From Himantopus leucocephalus (taxonomy: Eukaryota > Chordata > Aves > Charadriiformes > Recurvirostridae): a stretch of 64,000 bases of DNA. The notes under the pieces are model-generated. The model made no database searches. It saw only the letters and a program-made list of their open reading frames with translations, and was not told the DNA's origin. Below, piece by piece: positions 37,001 through 48,152 of this stretch; the stretch's first letter is position 1, and each line of letters opens with the position of its first letter. Where the stretch lies: NCBI GenBank assembly GCA_003993805.1, contig RSEF01000003.1, forward strand, positions 67,021,125 to 67,085,124, given 5' to 3'. A program made the position numbers and the translations under genes.

Positions 37001-40000
37001 ACAATTCACCTTTTTAAAGTAGAAACTCAACTCTAAGATACAGCTGAGATCCTGTGGCCAGTGCTGTGCAGAAAGCCAGCATAACCCTGATGGTCCTGCC
37101 ATCCCCCAAAACTTAGAGAGAATTGCTTTTCTTGTTCGACACACCTTGCCAATTTACCACTATAAATACTTTTCCATTATTTTGATCACTGTGAAACACC
37201 AAGCCTTTTCTTCTGCCCCTGGGAGAAACCCTTGCTTGTAGCAGTTTACCTCCAGCCCATGGCTGAAGCATGGGACAGTGTCTGCACAGGAGAGGGACCA
37301 ACACCAAACACCAGGCAGAGTTTGGCGTTCCTCCTTGTTCCTGCTTGTGTGGCTGCAGTTGGCACGTACTGGCTGCGATGATGAGAAAGGAAAGCCGCTC
37401 CCGCAAATGCCACAGCATAAAATGATGATGAGGGAGGAAACACCAGAGACAGAGGAAATGGGAAAGGACAGTTCCAGTTCGACTTGCACAATCCAGCAGC
37501 CAGGCAAGTACAACTGGGAAAACAAATAAGCTGTCAGGGAAAATAACAAATGATTAGAGACAAAACACCCAGGAAAGAGAGAGCCTGATCTAGGATTTGT
37601 AGGCAGGGAGTTTCCCTCAGCAGTATTATTTCAAGGAAAGGTTAATCAAGAAAACATGGAGGGGTTTTCATTTAAGCTGTTGGCTACATCTGTATCAGTA
37701 AACTAAACAGTGCTAAAGCCCATTCTCTGGTGCTGAAGCTGGAGGTGTAGTCTGGCCACGTCCCTAACTATTAAACTCTCTTAACCTCCAAAGCGGAGTG
37801 GCCACAGGTTGGCTGCCTTTTGGGAACAGGCCACATGTGAGCCGTGACCAGGAACTCCTTGGGATAATTGCTAACCGGCATGGTTAAACTGTGCCAGGGA
37901 CCTTTCGGAAAGTTAAAAATCTTCATGACTGACTGCATGGTCCCACATGTTAGCATTTTTTATTATCATAGATATACTTAAGGATGCCAGTGTATTTGGC
38001 ACTCCCATTAAAAGCCATCATCTAGAGCATTTGATGGTGGGATGTAAAGATAGAAGTTGAATTGTGAAAAGTATAATGCAAAGACATTGGGGACATTAGA
38101 AACAGCAAAACCTCTGTGTGATCCAATATCCTGTCTTGAAGAGTGGGCAAGGACCAAAGCTTTCAGGGGAAGCTGGACAAGTGCCCCATGGTTCAACATA
38201 GTCCCCATGGTGCCAAGCGTCTGCTGCTTTCTGCTGTAACTCTGAATGAGTTAATTTGCAAATCAGTTTTTGAAAGAACAGTTCAGATTGTCTCTTCTCT
38301 TAAGGAGATCGTAAAATAGAAAGTATACTTTATAATTATCTGCCCACCGTATTTTTGTCATTATTTTGTCCATTCAGTCACACTGGCTGGGTCACTTGGA
38401 GCATCCTATGATTCTCTTTGATGTGAGGTAATGCAATTGACTTTTTTGCCATGAATCTGTTTGCTGCTTTTTTTCACCTATATGAGACAGTAAGACCGAA
38501 AGCAAAGACTTTCCAAGAAGCTAAGGTAGTGGGCAATGTAGGACTCCTGGTTGTCACTTTTACTTGAATTTTTATATAACATCATATTTGTCCTGAGTGA
38601 GAGAAGTGATCTTAGATTATATGCAGTTGTGTTGGGTTTGTTGTTGAACTTGCAAGCACCGTGGAAAAATAAACCACGAACTGTACCTGCCAGCAGTGTA
38701 TTTAAAACGGTCTTTTGAAGATCATGACTCTTCCAAACTAACTAGGCTTCACACTGGAAGCAGAGTGGGAGATGCTTTACCCGTAGGAATGCTCGTGTTA
38801 CTGCTTGACAATGCCAGACCAAAGCTGCCTGAAGGAATTCTGTCTTTTTTACATATTCAAATCAGAAGGCATTTTAAAATCTAAATTCCACTGATTATCC
38901 CCACTGATGCCTGTGGCAATTATTCCTGATTTTCGCAAGTGAAAGTGGGAGTCAAGTCCACTGTGTTTTACAGGTTGAATCGATCGTAAACTAATGGACA
39001 GATCAGAAGTTATTAGACAGCCAGGCTGAAAAGGAACATGCCTCCTTCTCACCCAGGTCCTCTCACTGAACATCTGCTTACCAAGTTGTTTCCTTTTACA
39101 GTAAGTGCAGTTCTTTCCGCAGTACTGCAAGTAAGAGTGCACTACTGCTTTAAACAGCAGTTAGGGTTAGTTTGGTTAAGCCAAACTTGATGTAGATGAC
39201 TTGGACAACAGGTGGAATTGAAGGAGAGTGGGGAAATAGAGAATTCCTTGCACACAAAGGTGGAATCTGGTCTCCAGACCACTTGCGGGAAAGCACAGTA
39301 ACATCACTAAGTTTAATGCCACCTTACTCCAGTGCATTAGAAAAGAGAGTCTGGCCTCGCTGACCTTTTTCTTTTCCGATCTGGATGGGTGCAAGCTCCT
39401 TCCTTAAAAGAAAATAATGACCCCTGAGGTCAGTTTTGTTATTTTGGGTAGAGTTCCTTCTTTCAAGCGGGCTTATGTATAACACACGAAACAATTTCCA
39501 GTCCCTTATCAGAGGACCAGCCAAGGAGTGTCTAGTGCACTATCTGCACCTTCTGAAAGAAACAATGAGAACCCGAAGGCAGACAGAGAGGCGAGCGCCA
39601 GTACACTCTCCCCGGAGAATGGCAGCAGGGGTGGGAAGGAGGGGCAATCATCGCCCTGTTGGGAACATAATAGTCCCCGGGTTGGCCACTGCAAACAGGA
39701 AGGGTGTGGACAGGATCTGAGTGCAGCTGCTGCTCTGCTAACAGCATCTGTTCCCACCGGCTTTGATCTGCGGGCACGCGGCATTCTGTGCCATGAGATA
39801 AACACGCTCCTGGAGTGGGGTTTGTTTGCCTTACACATATCTCCCTAATGAGCTGTGTGCCCAGGCAGCCATACACTCCAAATCCAGGAGCAACAAGACC
39901 AAGCCTTTCTGGGAGGGTTGCAGCAGGTCCTCACAACCTTTTCACGAGTCTGGCAAAGATGACATCATGCGCGGATTGCTCGCCAGCCCCAGATTTCTCA

Positions 40001-43000
40001 CAGACCAGCATAATCACCCTCCTCACTATCGCTCATGCAAAACTGGCTAGACTCCTTCTCTCGTGCTTGCCTCTGTGGTTGAATCCCTCGGAGCAGGGCA
40101 CCCAATTTAACATAATTAACTCTCGCGAAGAAAATTATTCTAGTTGGCTTCTTGGCATGGCTCAAGCACTTTGTACGCCCTAGCTGGAGCCCTTAGGTTT
40201 GGAAACGAGCAGGGGGTTCCAAGTTCCCAATTAAGAGAGGCCAGAAACACTGCCTTGCTGGGAATAGACTTGGAGTTGTGCCTGTGGGCCCAATCCAACT
40301 CCCAATGAAGCCAACGGGAGGCTGTTCAGAAACTTCAAGGGGTGTTTGTGAGCCCCGTGGCAGATGAGGAGGGAAAGTGAGTAAGTGTCATGGTCTGGGC
40401 TGTTTTAGAAGCCTCTGAGGTCTCTGACCTTCCCAATAGACCAAAGGCTTACACTGAGGAGAAGGGAGGGCAGCTGAAGGTCGCTACTTCATTCCCTTTT
40501 TCAGAGATTAAGCATACCTTGGCACAGGGGGATGATTGCATTTGCAGGTGGCATTCTGGAAATGTTGGAGTCCTCCTGCATGTTCTCCTTCACTGGGAGT
40601 AAACCTGAGACAACGGCAAACTACCTGCAAATATTTTGTTGGAAGAAAAAGCAGGGAAAAAAGTAAGCAGGTCAATGTTTATTGAGAAATCACTCTGCTC
40701 AGCTGCAATGTTATCTGTAGCCAAAGGACTGTGTGTCCTGCCTGTCCTCTTTAGGAGCCCACCTCAACCTATGAACTCTCTGGGGGTTCCCTACAGAGAG
40801 TAATCGGGTGCAGAAATCCATCTGGAATTGTCTTCTTCCTCCAGTCAACGAGCGGGGATATACACAGTGTGAGGATATTGTATGTGGGCTGGAGAACAGG
40901 CAACCAGCTGTGAAAATGCTGGAAGCTGGGGGCAAACACTGGTAGATGGGGACCTTTATACTCCTTGTACTGATGTCCAAGGTAGCCATGCTACGTGATG
41001 ACAATGTCCAGTTTAGCTGCACCACTGGGAGTAATTGCCAAACTCAGCTGTGTACAGAAGTGTTTGCTGAAAGCTCGGTTGGATCGAGAAGAAAGACTTT
41101 TCAGATGTGAAAAATGAGTCAGGTGGACACTGAGGGCCTTGACTATGTTGCCTTTTGCAAATCATTTGTATCTCTGGGACTTCTAATGAGATTTTCATTA
41201 AGGAGAACAAACCAGCAAAACTCTACTCTAATTTGCAGCTGCCCAAACCCATTTGGCCAAATTTCCTCAGAGAATTATGTAGTGGTTGCCTGTTTGTAAG
41301 CCACAATATGCCAAGTCCTTCAGATGCTACCTTTGATCAACTTCATAACAGTTTGCCAGGGTTAAAAATGAATTAGGACCTTAGGATATGGCTCTAAATA
41401 ATTAAAACTCTGCCATTATTTGGTGGGGTGTGGCCACTAAAAACTAAATAGATCATACTGTGTCCGTGTTCGCAAGTTTGTGGTTCTTTCCAGTGAAAAG
41501 CTGCAGGCAAATAATTGTTTCTGCCTGCATCAAGGATTATGCTTTTATTTTTTTTTGACTGTGGACTTCAAGATTTCCTTCAAGTCTGTGTCATTTGTTT
41601 TGTGAACACGAATACTGCTGTGGCTTATTGATTTTGCTTCTTCGTCATTGACAGTCATTATGGCTATTTCAAAATACTCTTCTTATATTCAGCTTTACTC
41701 ACTTTCACTGAAGTCAGGGGAAAGACACCTTCTTTTGTCCTTATGAAAGAAATTTAACATAAAAGACACAGGACTATCAGGATCCAAATCACTGTGTTAA
41801 TCAACTTCTTGCAGCCACCAAGCGTAGCCATGGCGCAGTGGGCAGCTATGGTGGGCTTCTAAACCTGAGGCACAGGGAGCACCCACAGGGCTCAGACAAA
41901 AGCTCCACAGCACGTTTCCCTTCAGCTTCAAAGAGCTTTGGATCCAGCCCTGCAGGCACTTATTTCAGAAACACAAGATTGTGGGAAAGAGAAGAAAAAG
42001 CATTGAAATAACTTTTTGTTTTGTTTTGTCATTTTTTAAAGTTCCTTTCATCTCCGACCAGCCTAGTGCACTTTCAAAAGTTTATTCCTACAATATGTGG
42101 ACTGAAGTCAATATCAATAATTTTACAATAGCCATATTTCTCTGATTTACAGCCACAGTATTAAAAAAATGTATGTTAGATAAGCATTTAGAAAAAAATA
42201 AGTTATATATGATATTTATGTTATTTAAAAGTTTATAGCAAAAATCTCAGCAAAAACACTGACTAAAGTAACTTCAGATATTATAAAAATCTCTGGGTTT
42301 TTAAAGAGCAGTTAGAGTTCATATATTATGGTCACAGCAGAAGGCTAGTTTCTAAATCTGTCTAGTGGTGGAAAGTGGCTGGCTCCTCTACACCAAAGAG
42401 GAGAGAGCAAAGATAGAGCCGCTGCTTATTAACTAAACATACTCCACTGTGTGCAGTGGCTGACTCGCTCCTTCTTCTCTGTTTTATGAACTCACACGAG
42501 CCCCTGTCCTTCAAGGCCTTCATGTCCTACCTCTGTCTTCCATCAGGACTGGGATCACCAGTTGCCTCCTGTTCGGCCCTCTGACCCTTGTTATTTCCCC
42601 AGGATCCAGCCAGGGGGTTGTTTATGTTGCTGTCCTGTGAAGATTTGTATGATAGCAGGGGAAGAGGGGAACAAAGAATCTCCCTGAGAAACATCAGAGG
42701 TATAAGATGGTCTCCCGTCAGGCACTGTAGCTGGGAAAGGACAGAGAACAGTGTTCCGTTCCAGCTTTGAAAATGGCATTCTTTTCAGCATCTTGGAACA
42801 CGGGGAACAATGTATTTTGGGGAAGCTTAATTAGACCCAGGATATTTTAGACTTTATCAGGAACAAACATAAGCTCCTGCACACATTTAACCCAGTGCAC
42901 GGAGATACTCAGGTCTCATAAAAAATATTAATTTATTTCATATTTCCAGAGGCATGCTATTTGTTTGACTTCTTTTGACTTATTAAGTATTTGTGGAAAC

Positions 43001-44790
43001 TTCATTTTATGCAGGAAATAGCTATAATCACCAGCAAATATGACTTTAATAACTAACATACTGGGAGCCGTTTTTGGTTGGCACTAAAACCCACACACAG
43101 TAAAACCTTGTGATAAAATAGTCTATTTTCTTATCTGGAGTTGAAAGTTCGGACAAATCTGACTGATTAAGAAAATCTTCAAGCAAGATACCATATATCC
43201 TTTCTATAATTAAACTTTGGCTGAAGATTCATTTACTTCCGTTAGATGCACTCAAAATGCAAATATTGACAGCAAAAAATGAAGTCCATAGAATATTTTG
43301 TTTTTGAAAATAATACCGTCACTGTCATATCTGACAGGTAAAAGAATATAAAGCACAACTTGAAAAACAAATTTGTGAATCCGGACAAGAGTTTATTAAC
43401 AGTCAATTTCCATTTTGTAACTTAAACACCAGCAAAATATTTTTGACATTTTTGGTCTTCCAGCCTGAGGAGGGTTCATGTGAAAATACATATACATGTG
43501 CAGGTTAGGGCAGCCACTGACCCTACTTTCATCGAAATAAATGGAAAGACTCCCATCACTGCAGTATTAAACTTTAAATAGGATAATGGAAATGTTATGG
43601 AAAAGACTCAAGCCCTTTGCGAATAGCAGTCTTGGTGGATTTGTTTCTCACCCATCCCCACTGCCTGTGGGACACACGACCCTCAGGCTCCCTACCCAGA
43701 CAGTCAGACACACAATAAAAAGTAACGCTGGTCCTGGGAATCATAAGGGGGGAAAAGGACATGTCCATGAACAGGGACAAACATCTTTCTCTAAGCAAAG
43801 CTGTCAGATCCATTTAAGCAAAGACCTGCTCAATCTTTTCCTCTGGGGCCACTTTTTCCTGTCTGGGAACGTCTGTGGCATTGCCTGTCTGTTCCCGAGC
43901 GACCATCACTGAGAGGTTTAGATAAGGCAAGAAATCGCACTCAACAGTCTTATGATCCCAGGCTCCAAGACAAAATAGGAAGGCTGTACTTTTGCTGCCA
44001 CTCTTTCGGAGGAAAAAAAAAAACCCACAACAAGACCCAAGCATGTATCAGCTGAACAAAGCTTGCATTGTTTGCTGGGAAACACTGATCCTTAGCAATT
44101 GTCCTCATTTGTTTTTGCGTAACAGACGTGCTTTTAGGTGGTCCAGCTCAAGTATTAGTATGGGGGTGGCAGTTACAAGCTTTAGCTATGTAGCTGACTC
44201 TAGAATAAATTAGACGAGGCAGAGGGAAAAAAAAGTTTTATTACCTGTGTCAGCATTAAGTTGTAAATACCTTGGTGTGAAGCTTGTGTCCTGTATTAGA
44301 ATACAGGGCAGAACACAGTGACTGCAGATTGCAAATGTAATTAATATCTTCTGGAGCCTAGAATTTGGTGTTTTAAGCAGGGAAAGATGGTACTTCAATA
44401 ATCTATGACTACATATACAGTGATATTTATCGAACATTTACATATGCAATGATATTAATCATTCAACAAATAAAAATATCCCTTATGCCTGAGCACCTGC
44501 CTTCTAATGTATGTCAGATATAGGTAGGAGGTGCAGGTGCTTTTCATACGCAGTAAAATGTTCAGAGCCTCCTGTGTACCAAGTGACTGTATACAAGGAG
44601 CTGAAGGCAGCAGCTTGAACTCACCACATCTTTTAGAGTTTAGAAGGATGCCAGAACACTTGGTCCAAACCACCTTTGACATGAAGAGATACTTCATGGA
44701 TCAAATACGATTATTATTTATTATTTGCACTGGGAAGGGACCCAGAAACCTTAATCACCTATGGTGTCTGTTTCTCAAAGACACTGTAAA
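37001..44790. other. Unannotated DNA, about 7.8 kb
   Basis: No gene is recognised. Open frames at 37113-37549, 39436-39876, 40711-41025 and 43586-43912 lack domains and overlap others on the opposite strand. About 39930-40150 has several CpGs and homeobox-like AATTA words and is discussed as a possible conserved element. About 42100-43470 is strongly AT-rich. Degenerate copies of the amniote GAAGTCAATGGRA-type word occur at about 40286-40320, 41687-41728 and 43525-43560. Confidence 0.55.
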
Positions 44791-44820
44791 TTCTCATTAC
44801 AATTGTAGTTGTAATGAGAA
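44791..44820. repeat. Perfect 12-bp inverted repeat (hairpin or cruciform)
   Basis: TTCTCATTACAA (44791-44802) pairs exactly with TTGTAATGAGAA (44809-44820) around the 6-base spacer TTGTAG. It is compact enough to form a hairpin in single-stranded DNA or RNA. It is too short for a typical microRNA precursor. Confidence 0.93.
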
Positions 44821-44940
44821 AACAGGCCATGCTCTGCAGACCTTGAAAGGCAGGACTCTGCTTTCTGTTTTTAGAATATGTAGCAGCTGTTGATGAAGAA
44901 GCACAGTGCAAAGATGCTGATGTACAGAATTACGGGCTGT

Positions 44941-45036
44941 GCCTTTAGCTGGTATATATTGGCACAGCTCCAGGGACATCACATTATGTGCCATGCCTTC
45001 AACTGGTATATACTGGCACAGCTCCAGTGACTTCAC
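44941..45036 (+). repeat. Diverged tandem duplication, 54-bp period
   Basis: The 42 bases at 44941-44982 recur at 44995-45036 with 5 differences (both contain GGCACAGCTCCAG and GGTATATA). The minus-strand translation shows the duplicated SLELCQYIP. A weaker match of the flanks (GATGCTGATGTACA before, GATGCTAATTTACA after) hints that the duplicated unit was larger. Confidence 0.9.
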
Positions 45037-45598
45037 AGAGTGATGCTAATTTACACCAAACTTATCTGCCTTTATATCCATAATTATTGCCAGAAACAAT
45101 ACACAGTTATAAAGGAGAATTATTGTTTGAAAGCTTGAATGAGAGGCAGACAAGATGCTCTCTGTCTCCCAGGAGAAGATGCATGCTGGATTTTCCTTTT
45201 TCATCATTCAGGAAAATTGCCAAATAAGGGCTCAGGCCAGCACAGGCTGAAGTCAGTAGAACATTTCCTTATTATACCCTGGGATTTTTGCTCTTGGATC
45301 TGATATTGCTTCAGTAGCGGAATGTGTTTGGCTTGGTGCAGGTTCAGATCAACACAGTATTTTTGATAGATATATAAAATAACATTGGGAACATCTATCA
45401 GAGGCAGTTAATTTTTGCTCTTTGGATGAGATCACACTGGACATTAAATCAAAGTCAAAGCCTAGGTCTAAGCCCTACTTGTCCTTCTCTTTAAACTGTA
45501 AAACCCCTAACTTTAATGTGAGATGGTCCTGGAGGGGGTTATCTCACCTCTAAGGAGCTGAGTCAGGGGTATATGGTAAAGATAATAACACATTTTGT
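45037..45598. other. Unannotated DNA up to the assembly gap
   Basis: Ordinary AT-leaning sequence; nothing is recognised. Confidence 0.55.
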
Positions 45599-45698
45599 NN
45601 NNNNNNNNNNNNNNNNNNNNNNNNNNNNNNNNNNNNNNNNNNNNNNNNNNNNNNNNNNNNNNNNNNNNNNNNNNNNNNNNNNNNNNNNNNNNNNNNNN
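45599..45698. other. Assembly gap (exactly 100 N)
   Basis: A run of precisely 100 N is the customary placeholder for a gap of unknown size, so true distances across it are unknown. Frames drawn through the N run are meaningless. Confidence 0.98.
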
Positions 45699-45717
45699 CA
45701 CAACCTTCTCGGTTGTG
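45699..45717. repeat. 7-bp hairpin touching the gap edge
   Basis: CACAACC (45699-45705) and GGTTGTG (45711-45717) are exact reverse complements around TTCTC. The left arm begins at the first called base after the gap. Confidence 0.8.
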
Positions 45718-46174
45718 GAGTCTGTTTTCCGCACGTCAGAGCGGTGTGAATGGAAGGAAAGCCAGAAGTGTGAGGGATGTTTGCGAAGCCCTGCAAGCCC
45801 AACGGGACAAGGATCCTGGCTCAGGCTGGGAGTTAGGACTTCCTTTCCTTCATTTTGTTTCTTTTCAGGAGCAGCAGGACAACCACCAGCACCTCAGGGG
45901 GAGGCTTTCAAGAGAGGATTCTCAGCCTAGAGCTCTCAGCAATATGTTGGGTATTGGATCTGGTGCAAGTACTGGATCTGTTGGCATGAAGAATCAGTGT
46001 CATAGGGCAAGAAGATTTATGTGTGCTCTTGTGGGAAGCTGGAGCCAACACCACTGGACGTGTATGATGTGTTTCTGGCTGTGCTTTAACAGTGACACTA
46101 GGGCTGACAGGCTTCGTGCCCAGGTGAGCAGTTGTAAGATGGAGCTTGACAAATTTATGGAAGAGGTGCTCTGA
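45713..46174 (+). other. Unexplained open frame beside the gap, possible relic
   Basis: A frame of about 150 codons is open and ends at a TGA at about 46172. It contains a good 3' splice-site match (polypyrimidine TTTTGTTTCTTTTCAG ending at 45868) placed in frame before GAGCAGCAGGAC. Its last part, TRADRLRAQVSSCKMELDKF, has coiled-coil-like spacing of hydrophobic residues. I do not recognise the protein. No donor site or neighbouring exon is evident and the frame could be chance. The end (GAGCTTGACAAATTTATGGA) also loosely resembles 3' regions of old amniote LINEs. Confidence 0.2.
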
Positions 46175-47179
46175 CATGATGCCAAGAAGAGCACTGGGAC
46201 AAACTTTACTTAGGATGTCCTTTCCCATCCTATGTATTACTCTGGCCTTGATAAAAAGTGACAAAGATAAGTATAGCTTCATTCATGTAATATCACACCA
46301 GAATGAGACAGAGTACCTTAGCTAGCTGGAGATGGCAAAAAACATCATTCTTGAATTCTGTTATGTTAACAGTTTTTAGCAGTTAGAAGACCAAGAACAT
46401 TCTTAAAGATTGACTGAAAAATACTTGCTATTTGGTAAAATACAAAGGATATGATTGCACTGATAATAAAAGGTGACTTTACACTTGTTCAGTGGAAGAA
46501 AGGGTGAAACCTCATCTTTTCATTGCATGCAACTGAATCAGAAGTTTAAATTTCCTCTGAATCATGAACTGTTTAGTGGACCTGAGCAATGCACATCGCT
46601 GACCGCTACTTAATATGCCAAATTTCCAAGATAACTTAATCTAACATTGCTTCATATAAATCAGCAGAGGATTGTGCTCCGTTATTCTACCCTTGGCAAA
46701 AAAACCCAGTGTTGCTTGGTTTTCAAACTTGTTCACTGAGACTGCAGTCTGAAATCACCATCAGTATGGAAGCGGGCAATGCTGTCTGATTTAGAAAAAA
46801 AAAAGTGCATTCAGGTTTAACAAAATCTATTTATTTATGCTGTTTATTTTGTCAGCTTGTTTCAGTATGAGCCCTCCCACTCCAATTCTAAAAAGTCCTT
46901 CTGATTTGTTCAGTTAGGTCCAATCTGGATTCATGTTTCTGATTAAACTGTCTTCAAAAATTTTTAAAGGAAAGATCTCAATTTCTGTTAAAAATATTAT
47001 ACTCAGGTTTCCTTAGATGTTTATTTTTGTCTTGTTTTAGGCCTACAAAATACTCATTACTATCACTACCATTTCAGAAGCATACGCCATTTGAATATCC
47101 CAGTCTCATACTGTGCTGATCAATAAGGTGCTTTTTAAATGACAAAACTAAAATGCAACAGTTAGTTTAGGAATTTTAG
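46175..47179. other. Unannotated DNA
   Basis: AT-rich sequence with a poly-A run near 46794-46804; nothing is recognised. Confidence 0.55.
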
Positions 47180-47950
47180 TTTAACAAATACAAGTGCAAG
47201 GCCCTGCACCTGGGATGAAAGAACCAAAGAGCCCAGCAGAGGCTAGGCTCTGTGTGGCTGGGGAGCAGCCTTGCTGAAAGGGACCTGGGAGTCCTGGTGA
47301 ACAACAAGTTGGACATGGGTCAGCAGCGCATTGCTGCAACAAAGGCAAATCGGATCCTGGGCTGCATCCACAGCGGCGTTACCAGCAGAGACAGAGACAT
47401 GATTATCCCACTCTGCTCAGCACCGGTCAGGCCACACCTGGAATACTGTGTCCGGTTCTGGTCCCCACAATTCAAGAAGGGTGCAGACAGACTGGAGAGG
47501 GTCCAAAGAAGGGCCACAAACAGGATCAGAAGTCTGGAGAACCTGCTGTATGAGGAAACACTGAAGGAGTTAGGCCTTTTCTCCCTGGAGAAGAGAAGGC
47601 TCAAGGGGGATCTCATCACAGTATTCCACTACTTAAAGGGAGGCTACAAATAGGATGAAGGCTCTCTCTTCACAAGGGGCCATATAGAAAAGACAAGGGG
47701 CAATGGGTACAAGTTGCACTGGCAGAGGTGTCATCTCAGTACAAAAAAGAAATTTTTACAGTGAGAACAATCAATCACTGGAACAACCTGCCCAGGGATG
47801 TGGTAGAGTCCTCATAACTGGAGGTTTTCAAGATGTGAATGGACAGGGTGCTAGATAATCTCATCTAGGCTCCCATTCCCATGAAAGATTGGAACAGACA
47901 ATCTTTTAAGGTCCCTTCCAACCTGGGCTGTTCTATGAGTCTATGATTTT
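47180..47950 (+). mobile_element. CR1 LINE of a distinct subfamily, 5'-truncated
   Basis: The copy begins within the codons for a FNKxKCKALHLG-like block. A one-frame reading then covers [60 protein letters not shown] and [20 protein letters not shown], ending after [20 protein letters not shown] at a TAG (47651-47653). The 3' region ends with GGTCCCTTCCAACCTGGGCTG and a TCTATGAGTCTATGATT tail. The residues [11 protein letters not shown] and the tail differ from the copies at 27215 and 36333, marking another CR1 subfamily. The 133-codon ORF2 C-terminus is still open, but the catalytic domains are missing. Confidence 0.95.
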
Positions 47951-48130
47951 GCCTCAGATTAAACTATGTCTAGGTGAATAGGGACAGATAGCTATTGGGA
48001 CATCTTCTAGTTTCTAAATACACCTTCACATTAAAAAAATCTCTGAAATACACATTAACTGTATTTGCTTGAACTTACTTTTTGCATACAATGAAATTAT
48101 AAGGTTTCATAAGTAGATAGAAGTAAAAGA

Positions 48131-48152
48131 CCACATATATATATATGCGTGG
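48131..48152. repeat. (AT)n in a near-palindrome
   Basis: CCAC and GTGG bracket an ATATATATATAT core with two mismatching bases near the right end. Confidence 0.75.

Noticed and set aside
45513..45930. Open frames crossing the 100-N gap
   Set aside because: The frame is undefined across unknown sequence.
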